Assembly (NCBI GenBank): GCA_024036415.1
Contig: JAMWET010001910.1
Location: forward strand, 43,501 to 107,500
DNA: 64,000 bases
DNA from: Prochilodus magdalenae
Lineage: Eukaryota > Chordata > Actinopteri > Characiformes > Prochilodontidae
Reading direction: 5' to 3'
Shown here: in pieces, positions 49,401 through 60,044 of the stretch
Layout: every line of letters starts with the position of its first letter
Position numbering within the stretch: position 1 is the stretch's first letter
The notes under the pieces: generated by a model
The model's database searches: none
What the model was told of the DNA's origin: nothing
The model's input: only the letters and a program-made list of their open reading frames with translations
Made by a program: the position numbers and the translations under genes

Positions 49401-51841
49401 GAGAAAGCAGGAGAGATGCCATCCTCTGCCACTCCTGATCTGCAAGACATGCTGAAACACGTGGACAGGATATTCCACGGCCTACCGTGACAGCAGAAAC
49501 TGCAAAAGCGCACCATGAGGGAAGAAACTGTAAAGAGCAAAAAGAGTGGAAAGACAGACAAAACGAAAAAGACACAGCCGGCCCCTCACACTCCACGAGC
49601 CCTACTTTCGCACAGGCAGCCTCCCACCCAGCTGCCCACCCAGCCTCCAGCTTTCAAATACCTAGGTGACCCAAGCCACAGACAGGTCTGTCAGGTGGAG
49701 TCCCAGAACTTAAGGTTAGCTGGCACAGGAAGCCCCATGCCCAGTTAGAATCACAAGCAGCCCAGCTGCCCCTCAAGCCTAGCAGGCAGAGGAGGAAGAA
49801 GAAGTCTGAGAATGCCTTTTCTTTGGAGGACAGCCAGCCTGCTCCCTGTTAAGTGGCAACTGTCCCTCAGTTATCCAGTGTTCAGACAGAGCAAAGTTTC
49901 AGTTCTCCACAGCGTATGATGTGACACAGACCCTGAGCAGCCCAGGAGGCAAAAGGCATCAGAAAGGAGAGGTGGTGCTACAGTGGTCAACTTCAACCCA
50001 CTACACACAACTCACTTTTACCAGTCTCAGGAAATAAATGTCTGATAGCATGTAAAGATCTCACAGTTCATTACATGCACAGCGCAGAGCACCAGTTTAC
50101 TCACACACTTGCTACCACAGGGGGGCACCCTTAGACCAGGCAGGTCTTAAAATGTTATCAGTCAAGAAAGCATGGTTAGTAGCCTTGGCATCAGCGAACC
50201 CTGTTAGTGAAATCCACACCTTTTCTATGAACTCTTCATGTGTGCAGTTGACACCAGGATTTATTACCCTGTTTATTCTGAAAACTACCCAGACTTGTCT
50301 CCCTTTGGGACTCCAGGCCTTTTATCCTCCAACTTTTACATTGGCGGACCAGGAGCACCTGAATGCATTATGTCACGTGATGATGCTGCAGATTTATGGG
50401 AAGTGTGTTCAGCTATTTGTGTCCTGGTCCAAGCCACACGCAGACAAAGCGATTTCTAAACAGCAGCTAACACACTGGACTACAGAAGCCATTGCTATGG
50501 CTTACTCCAGCAAAGGTCTGACAGCTCAAGTTGGGGTACAAGCACGTTTAACAAGTGGGGTAGAAACCTCTTGGGCAGTTTGGAATCTGGATCCAGGACG
50601 TGTGCACAGCAGCGAGCTGGTCCTTGCCTCACACTTCCGTCAGATTCTATAGCTGGACAAAACAGCACTGACACACAGCACAGCACGCATGTGGTGCTTA
50701 GTGCCAACTCTGGGAATGAGCAAACTCAGGGGACTTTGATGTTTGTCTGGAAGTATGTGAGGTAGGATTTCCCACACTGAGACACCAAAACGAATACTGG
50801 AAAGAGAAATTAACGTCGTAACTCCGGTTTTATGATAGCATGGGTAAGATGTCACACCAGATCACCAAAAAAATCTTTCTTTAAGATCACATAGGAGTAA
50901 ATGTGATTAAGCAGGATTAACTACATGAAGAAATGTAAATAACTGCCATTAATCATTTAATCATTACACACACATGTTCAGTCTTACCCTGGCACTCTCG
51001 ATGCGGGTCTGGGCATCTTTTCCATTATGCATGGGACATTGCATACTGCCAGATCTGTCCATCACGAACAGAAACTCACCACAAGACGACACAGAGGACA
51101 TCAGCGCTTCAGGGAACTCTGGGTACAAACTTAGCATGACCACAGGGTCTCCCATGAGAGATCCTAAAGGAAGAAGAAATAAAAGAATGAGTAACAGAAA
51201 AAAAGTAAAATCATTAACCAAAAAAACAGAAAGAAAGAAAGCGATTAAAAACACATGAGGACAGACTGTATATACAGATGTGTAATCACCGCTGATGATG
51301 TAGCTGCTGATAAGAATATTCGATTTTGCTGAGATTTTTAACTTCTTCACAATCAACAAATACCAATGTCTTCTTTAGAACTCGAACATGCATAGCTGCC
51401 CTTTAGCCTTTACAACTTCAGAACACTTTAAGCTGCTGACATCTTATCGAGTCACTGTGATTAATTCAACATCGGAAATTCACAGATTTTAGCCTTTCTG
51501 TTTATCTCATTCATGTTATAACAAAGAGTCAAACAGCAGCATGGTTTACATATTAGAACACTCAGCATAACCCCTCCCCTCACTGACCAAGGTGGTCAGT
51601 GAGGGGAGGGGTTATGCTCCCTCACTGACCTGATTTACCTGGCACAGTTAAACTATATGTTATTTTATTTTATTTTATTTTTTTGTTTGTTTAAGTGAAG
51701 TAACTGAAACTGTGTTTCTTTTACCTGGCTGTGCTGTGAGCTCTCCTGCCTCCACTATAGCAGTGGGCTGGTGGGGATTCTGATAATACAGAAACAGCTC
51801 CACATCTCTGTCAAACATATGACCTGCACACAGACTCAACT

Positions 51842-51873
<32 letters not shown>

Positions 51874-54800
51874 ACACACACACGTTCAAAATTAGACAGA
51901 GTTACTAATATCAGACAGAGTAACACTGTGCAGATATCATAACTGTCCCTCTATATCTCCATGTAAACAAGACAGAACTTCTGTGTAAATAAGTGTATAT
52001 GTATATGTATATATGTATAAAATGACAAACTGATTTTCATGAAGGCAGTTTGACCCATTTGACACATTTGTGTTTCAGAAAGCTTGAAGAAGAATCCTGA
52101 ATTTGTGGCCTCTGTACATCAGGAAGTTATTAATACCCACATCTATATTTAAATATGAGTAAATATAGAAAGTGTAAAGACACTCATACCTTTGCGTTTG
52201 TGTGGTCTGCGTTGAGGAACGTCAGAGGCTCAAGAGGACATTTGGACTCCACTTTAGTGATGGGGTTGGGAGAGGTCACATGGGCAGTAAGAGAGAGAGT
52301 GTAGGGAACACCTGCTGGTGTTGATGTTACCTCTGACGCTATGCCACTAGTTGTAGCTGAGAGAAAAATACAGGAAGCGGAGACAAAAGCTTTTTAGACC
52401 ATTTAACATGATTCCTCATATTAATATATGTTATATGTTATACACTACCACTCAATATTTAGGCTCACTGGTCATACTAAAAAAATGTTTTTCAGCAAAA
52501 ACGTATACAGTGTAGAGTAAAATGCTAGAAATTAGAAGCCAGAACCTAAACCAATACTTTATTCATAGTTTACAGGATTTTGGGAACATGGTAGGACACG
52601 GTAAAAAGTGTTATTACAACCCCATATCAGACAAATGTTGTGAAAATGAAAAAGCTGTGGTTATTAGTTTTTAAATATGAAACACTGTGAATATGAATTT
52701 CTTTATACAGTATGTTTATTCTTAGTGATGTTCAGATTTCTCACCTACAGCTCCATTTATCATCAAAAGGGTGTTCATTTTTACAGGTTCCTACAAGCTG
52801 TTTAAAACTAGTATACATTTATTTCTACTATAAATCATTTTATACACTAATTTTCTAAGAAATTACTTTCATATGAATGAAATCAGTGACCCCAAACCTT
52901 TGTGTGGTGGCATGCATTACACTGTATGTCTTTGTTTTGTGCCTAAAGTATTGATCATGTCAAAATGAAATATTGGTCTGACCCTTACAGGACCTGATTG
53001 TTCACACTGGACTCAGACACTCATGTTAAGTACTAATCAGCTTCTCTTTGGGCTCCAATATCATGTTTCTCATATCCTTCCACTATTAGGAGACGTTGGC
53101 TGCGTTTCTTCTCCATAATTATATTACCTATTATTCTGACACACTGGAGTAACTTGCAGTACTGGCAAGTCTATTAAGGGCAATGTGCTTGTGGAAAAAT
53201 AACTGGTTAGTAAAAGAGCAGGTTCAACATGATTTTTGTTGGGCTACATGCAGATCTGTATTCTAAACTTGGGTCAGATTCAGAACATTCAGGTTTCACT
53301 CATAACTGCTGTTATGTGCTATTTGGTTCATGATGGAAAGGTGCAGGGTGTGTCCTTCAGTGAGGTGAAGCGGGTTGGTACCTGGAGGTGAGTAGCGGGG
53401 GTTTAGCACTGCAGGCAGGCAGAAGCGCAGGGCGTGGTCAGCCTGCACGGAAAGCTCGGTGACGTAGATGAAGGTGACGGCAGCACTCTGGCGTGGAGGC
53501 AGACTCCCCACACTCAGCCTGAACACATCAGCACTCTCGTCACTCTCCTCCAACAGAAAGGCCTGATCTCCTGAAGCGATCGCATCGTCGTACTCCTCCC
53601 GCGCCTGATACACACAAAACAATTTAATCTGGAGCTCTACAGAAAGGCCGCTCAAATTAATCAAAAATCGTCTAGCCGTAATTACTTAATCAGCTGTTAA
53701 CGTAAATATTTACACAAAGCAATAATATAAATGTAACATTTCATAATGACAAAAAACATGTTGGGTCATGAAAAGGATTTACCACATTAATATCTGGGGC
53801 TGCATATTTTTATCAGTATGGATCTCAACAAAAAAATAAATTAATATACATATATATATTATTAATTATATTTATATTACAGATATATTAACAGCCACCA
53901 AAATATAATTAGCTCGTTTTAACATTTTTAAATCTTTATTTTCTTATCCTTCTGAGAGAACAACACCATCAGCAACTGATGAACCAGTGGACATTCTCCC
54001 TCTTGCTCTGGCGCTTCCATACCCGCTCGCTCGTCCAAGCAAGACGAGTCTACTGCAGATCACACATGCTAGCTTCAGCTAGGGCTAGAGCACTGCTTTT
54101 TCATGCACTGATTAAGCAGATTAGTATTCATAAAACTGTTTGAGAAATAAAGCATGAGAATAAGGAGGAGAGATTTCCCATATTCATTGGCTTTGGAGCC
54201 CTACTCTGAAAAACCTAGACAGGAAGGTGCTCTGTAACTTTTTCTTTCTTGTTTTACACATCGCATTTAGGTAGATGGGGGATCTGTGCAATATGGCTAT
54301 TTAATAACCAAATAAAATCAAACCATTATTGTGATGGCAGGTAATGCTGGCCCTTCAGTCTACTATCACATGTGTAGTTCAGACCTGTGGTAACACTGAA
54401 TCCTCAGCAAAAATAATGATGATGTCACATGATGATTTTTCTCACAGTGAGAACAATATTCTTAACACCAAATTATGAGAGGTGTCTTCAGTAGTCACGG
54501 TTACTGTATAGGTGCGGCAAAGTGGAAACTCACGTGTTTCCTATACATTACAAATATCTGTTACGCATCTCTGGTATGTGTATTTTGCAAGGTTGACTGT
54601 TGATAGCAACCAGAAAAACAGGGTGTAAGTCAGACACCAGCTGTAGTGAAAAGCAAACATTACAAAAGACCTGCTGAGATAGAACTGATTTTTGCTTCCC
54701 TTCTACTGTGTCTGTGACTTTTTAACTCTAAAGCAGTCAGGCTAAGCTGTATATGAACAGGGCTGGTCTGGTGGCTCTGTTCCTCTTTCTCACCTTCTCT

Positions 54801-55225
54801 TTCTCCTGCACCTTCGCCACTATCTCCTGGTCTGCAATCTTGGCACTGAAGTGGCAGAGAGCAGCTTCTGCAGGCATGGGGAAGACGAACACGGCCTCCA
54901 GGGGGTTCTCTTCTTCGTTTACATAGTGCAGAGTGGAGCTCACTGTGGCTACATGCCCCTTCACCTGCAGATCCACCTCTATGCTCTTCAGAGGAACTGA
55001 GCAGGGAACACAAAGAGGTCCTTGATTAGCTGATTCAGACTCCTGTGGTTTTTATTAGGAACTGAATCATACAAAAATTCTAAAAAGGAGAGACAGATGG
55101 CCGTAAACACAATGCACATGGCATTATCTGTGACATTAGCCATTAGCTTTACTATTCCTTTTAAATGTTGGCATTTTCACACAGGTAACACACATAGGTA
55201 AATACAAACACACACACACACATAC

Positions 55226-55292
<67 letters not shown>

Positions 55293-55296
55293 TACA

Positions 55297-55359
<63 letters not shown>

Positions 55360-55717
55360 ATCATTAGACTCATGAAGAGGAATATACTCCAACCATGGAT
55401 GCGGTTAAAGCCCCATAGGAAACACTACAAAATAAACAGTACACAATATTAAATTATTATTAGACACTTTAAACCAGTGTTTCTCAATCCTTGTCCCGAA
55501 GGTCCACTGCCCTGCCCACAGCCTTCATTGACAGCTATCGGGTTTAACCACATGACAGTGCAATTTCTCTAAATGTTTGTTCTCTAAAACTGGATTTCAC
55601 CTAGACCATTTCTTTGATGGATGTTTTGGAACAATGTCAGTAGAAGAAAAGGGTGTGGCGAGGTCATGTGTTCATACCTGGTTCATTTTTTGGTGTCACT
55701 AAGCCGCAGTTCACCAT
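40415..55717 (-). CDS. vwa5a: von Willebrand factor A domain-containing protein 5A, copy B
   Basis: Main exons: 55678-55717, 54794-54996, 53382-53604, 52190-52356, 51725-51839, 50988-51163, 48193-48281, 47905-48049, 47490-47569, 46923-47037, 46456-46614, 46156-46262, 44884-45101, 44711-44767, 41260-41510, 40669-40792 and 40415-40494, plus micro-exons 43314-43331, 43059-43082, 42774-42797 and 42477-42506. They total 2445 nt, about 814 residues. Each main exon has exactly the same length as in copy A. VIT domain: NEEENPLEAVFVFPMPAEAA. VWA domain MIDAS: MDRSGSM, MGGTEIL, FTDGEV, all kept. Differences from copy A include MVNCGLVTPKNEP at the start, a replaced stretch in exon 14 (MACRTAPAG against ISYGTVPGG) and a different micro-exon set. 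No stop or frameshift was seen, so both copies look functional. Confidence 0.85.
40516..40568. repeat. (CAT/CAC)n microsatellite
   Basis: Trinucleotide run next to the last exon of vwa5a-B. It corresponds to the tract in copy A but differs in length and order of variants. Confidence 0.9.
41424..41441 (-). other. 18-nt GT...TTTCTAG segment inside vwa5a-B exon 15
   Basis: Identical to the segment in copy A (minus strand GTGTATGTGTGTTTCTAG) and in frame. It is kept as coding in the model; it may be a remnant of a collapsed intron. Confidence 0.4.
42477..42506 (-). CDS. vwa5a: vwa5a-B micro-exon 4 (30 nt), absent from copy A
   Basis: Acceptor CTATAG, donor GTAAAT, phase 1-1. It encodes approximately SGPKLMMADM. 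Joined to exon 15 this yields ..ADMDDYTLDD, which recreates the MDDY of human VWA5A. In copy A the DNA jumps directly from AAGTCGGCAAAATAAGTA to the next unit, so this micro-exon was lost there or gained here. Confidence 0.6.
42722..42764. repeat. (AAAT)n(TA)n microsatellite
   Basis: A compound AAAT then TA run between micro-exons 3 and 4 of copy B, absent from copy A. Confidence 0.85.
42774..42797 (-). CDS. vwa5a: vwa5a-B micro-exon 3 (24 nt)
   Basis: Acceptor CCAAAG, donor GTAAAT. It encodes approximately GGSPKMNL and is the counterpart of copy A 24066-24089. Confidence 0.6.
43059..43082 (-). CDS. vwa5a: vwa5a-B micro-exon 2 (24 nt)
   Basis: Acceptor CCAAAG, donor GTAAAT. It encodes approximately GAPQMMAM and is the counterpart of copy A 24522-24545. 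Confidence 0.65.
43314..43331 (-). CDS. vwa5a: vwa5a-B micro-exon 1 (18 nt)
   Basis: Acceptor CCAAAG, donor GTAAAT, phase 1-1. It encodes approximately SALPKF after completing the codon of exon 14. Confidence 0.6.
43830..44060 (+). mobile_element. LINE reverse-transcriptase scrap in vwa5a-B intron 14
   Basis: The plus strand contains a phrase readable as VPQGSVLG (at about 43877-43905) and then LNQDKAEI (about 43955-43980), two conserved blocks of an L2-type reverse transcriptase brought close by an internal deletion. Copy A lacks most of this segment. Confidence 0.4.
45185..45425. mobile_element. Copy-B-specific short repeat insertion in intron 12
   Basis: About 240 bases interrupt the alignment with copy A (near 26356). 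The insert contains GATAATCCTTTATTGATCCC and CACTGACTGGCAATTTTATC, phrases seen in fish interspersed repeats. No coding capacity. Confidence 0.45.
48059..48130. repeat. (CA)n/(CGCA) microsatellite next to vwa5a-B exon 8
   Basis: A longer version of the tract in copy A, with regularly spaced CGCA interruptions, lying right at the exon 8 acceptor. Confidence 0.9.
48822..50148. mobile_element. Extra ~1.3 kb of retroelement relic, copy B only
   Basis: Copy B carries about 1.3 kb between AAAAAGGAAC and the recombinase relic that copy A lacks (the junction in copy A is near 29661). It contains a lysine/glutamine/proline-rich plus-strand frame near 49487-49748 that could be gag-like. I infer that it is the upstream part of the same DIRS-like relic, deleted from copy A. 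Confidence 0.4.
50149..50760 (+). pseudogene. DIRS-like tyrosine recombinase fragment in vwa5a-B intron 6
   Basis: Close copy of the relic at 29675-30300, with the same broken catalytic motif (ARLTSG in place of AHSTRG). A TAG at about 50649 ends the frame after about 166 codons, where copy A continues with AAGCTGGAC. It lies in the same intron and orientation as in copy A. Confidence 0.65.
51564..51618. repeat. Perfect 26-bp inverted repeat with 3-bp loop
   Basis: The left arm 51564-51589 (AGCATAACCCC...GACCA) is followed by AGG and its exact reverse complement at 51593-51618. It sits where copy B lacks about 540 bp found in copy A (about 31118-31657). Confidence 0.9.
51841..51883. repeat. 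(CA)n at vwa5a-B exon 5 acceptor
   Basis: CA run with one GACA interruption abutting the exon 5 acceptor, longer than in copy A. Confidence 0.9.
55208..55357. repeat. Compound (CA)n(CATA)n(TA)n microsatellite in vwa5a-B intron 1
   Basis: About 150 bases of CA, TA, CA, CATA and TA blocks in series. It is absent from copy A intron 1. Confidence 0.95.
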
Positions 55718-56160
55718 CTTGTCCTGTTACAGAGAGAAGTGTGGGCGTGACCTGAATTCCTGCAACAACCACAGTTTATCAGAGCGAGCTGGACTTCATC
55801 ACCCCGTACCGGAGAATCAGACTGTGTAGTGAAGTATGAAGGGATAATCAGTCCTTACTGTCAGTCTGTAACCTCAGCAGGTAGGTTTAGGTCTGTGGAG
55901 AGACTGGAGCGCTGGTGAAGTCGGATCCCGAGTCGAAGTGAAAGTAAAAGTAGACGGCCCTCTTTATAAACGCCCCTGTAACAGCTGCAGTGGAGGTAAA
56001 TAAAGGTGTGTGAGGGAGAACCCAGCTTCTCAGCTCTAATACTCCCCAGCACAGGGATTCAGCAGCTCACTGGCAGAGATGCGCTCCGACACGGAAGATA
56101 AACACTGAATCAGGCCTGTCTGACCCCGCCCACTCAGGGGCGGAGCTCTGTACATGTTTA
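55718..56160 (-). promoter_or_regulatory. vwa5a-B promoter/5' flank
   Basis: Alignable with the copy A flank up to GGGGCGGAGCTCT near 56139-56151. It is somewhat more CpG-rich than copy A (AGATGCGCTCCGACACGGAAG). It includes a degenerate ISRE-like motif at 55940-55949. Confidence 0.55.
55940..55949 (-). promoter_or_regulatory. Degenerate ISRE/IRF-like element, vwa5a-B
   Basis: GAAAGTAAAA on the plus strand. It is one base off the GAAANNGAAA core that is exact in copy A, at the matching place in the flank (about 220 bases from the ATG). Confidence 0.35.
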
Positions 56161-57905
56161 CACACAAGGATTCAATCAAACTCGTTTCACAAATTCCTGC
56201 GAGATTAACCGCAGTAAAGGCTGATCTCAGCTACATTCACACAACCAACAACACTCGCCCCCCAAACAGACACACATACACACACAGAGCAGAAACTGAA
56301 TAGCAGCTAAACAAACTATATGCATTTTAAATGCATCCTTCTCAAATATACAGCGAACACTAAAATGTGTGATAAGATATTATATGTTTGGGCATTTTAA
56401 TATGATTTTAAATGAATTTAATAAATAGATTTTACGTGTGTATCTTTATTATATGGGTTACAACTGAAGCCCCCTGAATGCTTCCAGTCCATTGTCCGGG
56501 GTTTCCTGCATGTGTAACTGTGTTCTGTAGCTCCTGCTATAACATGAAACAGGCAGGGCTGTGCGCCTCCAGGGCTGTGATTGTGAAACGCTGCTGTAAC
56601 ACAGAAACCTGGATTTCACCACAGAACAGAAATCCATTTACCATAAATCCACCCACACCTTGGTTTTCCACCAAACCCTTCTTAGGCGTGACATGAGACT
56701 TAACCTCCCCTTCCCTGTTTGTACAGCCCCTGCCAATGATTCACCTGTAAGAAACCCCCACCGCCCATCCGCACAAGCGTACAGTACAGCCCCTCTACTC
56801 TCAGTCACTGCTCTCTGCCTGTGAAGCAGCTGGCACGTGACGGGGAGGCATTTTAAAATAAAAGTCCTACTGAACACTCTGAGAGGGGAAGTGCAGATCT
56901 ACGCTACCTGCTGGACACAATAACAGAACTTTGAACCATTCATTTGGCCCTAGGAGACGTTCCTAGGTTCACCTAAAACTGGGGTTGGGACAGTCTGGGT
57001 CACTTTCCTGGACACCCATTTAGTGGCTTGACATGGTATAGCATGCTTATGCTGCAGTCGATCTAAAATGTTGTGCTAAGCTTCCACACAGTGGATCCCC
57101 CCAGCTTCCACACTGGTGAGCTGATAATGGTGGTACCTGAGCGTCTTAGTTCACTCTTACATTCCCTGCAGACAGTAAAGATCTCGTCTGTCACTTATCC
57201 TAAAACCAATCCACATCCATGAATTGCATGCACACATACAAGGCTTTTATCTGACACGGCATGCTGGCAGTTTCTAGGCAGAAACAGTGAAGAAATACAG
57301 TGTTTATATCTTTACATATAATCTAGGCTAATAAGCAAATCATTAAACACAGCTGTCTGAAAAGGTGATTAAAATCTCTTGAGCAGGTTAATGTTGTGAA
57401 CACACATAGATCTCTCACTAGGCATGTAGCTGCACATCATATCGATATCGACAGCAACAGTCACAGCAGCAAGTCCAGGTTTTTATAACTGATCTCTTGA
57501 TCTGATCTATATGAAAAATATTTAAGCAGTATGAACCCAACAAAGATGTTTAAGTTACGTGAAAATGCAACACAAACCATAAACAGCAACTTCTTAACGA
57601 GAGGAATCAAGCAGGTAGTGTTGAAACCGGTGTTGAAATCAATGTTCATGCGTCACACTGATGGCATTGTGTGCTATTTGATTGATTTGCTGTTTGAGTG
57701 ATTCATCAGTGTAGAGTGACGAAGGAAAACTGGGAAGCCATGACTGTACATGATGTATGCAGTCCTCGGTTGAATCATGTAGGTTCTGTTACTCTCACTG
57801 CAGATTAGAAGCTATGTTCATCCTATTAAAATCATGTGACTTTCATTTTATGCCTCCACATGATAAAAATAACGTAAAAATGTAATAAAATAATGTAAAA
57901 AAAAA
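56161..57905. other. Spacer, no gene seen
   Basis: Non-coding DNA to the right of the copy B unit. No exon, repeat family or RNA gene is recognised. Confidence 0.45.
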
Positions 57906-57931
57906 TAACCCTAACCCTAACCCTAACCCTA
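57906..57931. repeat. Interstitial telomeric repeat (TAACCC)4
   Basis: Four perfect TAACCC units plus a partial one (TA), within AT-rich DNA between vwa5a copy B and the decayed unit. This is the vertebrate telomere hexamer (TTAGGG on the other strand). Confidence 0.95.
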
Positions 57932-58525
57932 GATAATCATTACTATGAAATAAATAACGCTCTGTCTGTTAATTGATGTTGAGTTAAAACAGCTTATAAA
58001 ACTGGAAATAAACATGAAGTCTGTCTTGCTTCATATGACAGAAAATCAATAAAATGCACATCCGCCTTAATCATTTATTGAATTGCCATTCAAATTCTTG
58101 CATTTTTAATTCACATACACTCAATCAAAAAAAAAAATCTGAATAGGTATATGTCCTGAAAGAGGTCTTTATGACCTGTATAAGCAAATACTTACTGATT
58201 TACACGCTGTTTCATTTTTACTATGAAGTTCAGTTAGCGTCTACGAGTCAGATAATTGTATATAAGTAGCTCATGGTCTCCCGAAAATAATAATATATGG
58301 CATGTGACCAAAATACCAAGACAATCACACTAAATTATCCGGGGTCATCATCATCTTGTGTGGATATATAAAATAGATCAAGAAGTGTTTGTTCATATTT
58401 ATATCTATTTTTTTTCTCATGTTCACGTTTATTTATGTGTACATGTCCTAACTGACTAATTATTCTGCACAGTGGCCATAAAACACAATTTCTGCTTATC
58501 CTGGCTCAGCTGAACTATATGTTTT

Positions 58526-59420
58526 TGTTCAGTAACATTAATAGAATATATATCAGTAGATATGTGTTTGAAATATACAGGTTTTTGCCTTAGTAGGTGA
58601 ACAGGCAAGCAGTCAAAATGTGTTTGGTATTAAACACATTTTTTTCTAGAAGCTGTACATGATTTTTTTGTATCAAGAAAGCTGAAAGAGATTTAATCCC
58701 TTTGATTTTCACCAGTGGTTAATGTCCAATCAGCTGATGTATTAAAGCTGTTTGTTCAGGAGATTCACAAGGCTGTATATTATCTACAGAGAATTATCTA
58801 CAGGGGTCAGTTGTTCTTACCATACTGCAATGGTTGTGTAACACCCAGATACACAGAAAGGAATGCTTAGATCTTGATTACAGAGATAGAGAGTAAAGCA
58901 CGAGTAAATATGGAATAGGACTCCACGTAACTTCAGGTAACTCCTTACAGACATATGTTAGTGTTATTGTTAAATATGCACACAGTTCATTTGTTTTTTA
59001 AAGTAAGAGCAAAGGAACAAGATGTAAAGGACCATCTGCCAGCATGTAAAAACAATGAAATGACATCACAAATATGCAAATGAGCACACTGTGTCACATA
59101 GCGTCAGTTAGTGACTTTTCAAGCAGGCTTAAGGTACTTTTCTCTGGCAACACCGACCAGCCCGTGTCTGACTGACATGCTATGCAATTCAAACAAGCAT
59201 AGTTGGGCTCATAGCAAGAAACACCCTATGAAACCTGTAGCCTGTGTAATAGGTATCTGCCCAGAGCCAGTTCGTTTAGCTAGCTAACATTAAGAGCCCA
59301 GTGGCACCACCGTCTTTGTTTTTTTTTTTGATTGGTTTAAGAATTGTAACCCCTCGTATCAACTGCAACCCTTTCCTCTATTCTCTCTCATCACACGGAA
59401 AGTGCTAGAATGATAACTAG
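58526..59420. other. No gene seen within the decayed unit
   Basis: Non-coding DNA; the exons expected here from vwa5a order (4 and 5) are missing. Confidence 0.4.
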
Positions 59421-59421
59421 T

Positions 59422-59498
59422 TTAAGTAATAAGAACTATTTAAGGTAACTACTTAAGTAATAAGAACTATTTAAGGTAACTACTTAAGTAATAAGAAC
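59422..59498. repeat. 31-bp tandem repeat, 2.5 copies
   Basis: The unit begins TTAAGTAATAAGAACTATTT and repeats perfectly at 59422, 59453 and (partial) 59484. Confidence 0.9.
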
Positions 59499-59968
59499 CT
59501 CAGCCAGGTCTGTAGGATCAGACCTGGATGTAAAGAATATGCCATGGTTTAATAGGGTTTAATAAGTCATAACCCTAACACCTCACACTCACCAGGTAGT
59601 GCTGGCCCTTTCACCACCACATGTGTAGTTCAGACCTGTGGTAAACACTGAATCCTTCAGCTAAAATGATGATGTCACAGGTTTCTACAAGGTGCTTTTT
59701 TCTCACAGTGAGAACAAAATTCTAGATACCACTTTTAAGTCTGGGAGGGTGTGTATTTAGTAGTCACAGTCACTATATAGGTGTGACAAAGTGGAAACCT
59801 ATATCTGCCATGCATCTTCATGGTAGGCGTATCTTGCAAAATTTGCTTTTGAAAGCAACCAGTAAAACAGGGTGTAAGCCAAACACCAACTGTAGTGAAC
59901 AGCACACATTACAAAAGACCTGCTATGATTAAAGTGACCTTTGCTTGCCTTCTAGTGAGTCTGTTCAC

Positions 59969-59971
<3 letters not shown>

Positions 59972-60041
<70 letters not shown>
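59972..60041. repeat. (TA)n microsatellite
   Basis: About 70 bases of pure AT dinucleotides inside the decayed vwa5a unit. Confidence 0.95.

Positions 60042-60044
<3 letters not shown>

Noticed and set aside
55136..55392. Overlapping open frames made of Cys-Val and Tyr-Ile repeats
   Set aside because: They are translations of the CA/TA/CATA microsatellite and have no other coding signal.
57906..57931. Chromosome end
   Set aside because: Only four TAACCC units occur and ordinary DNA continues on both sides, so this is an interstitial tract.
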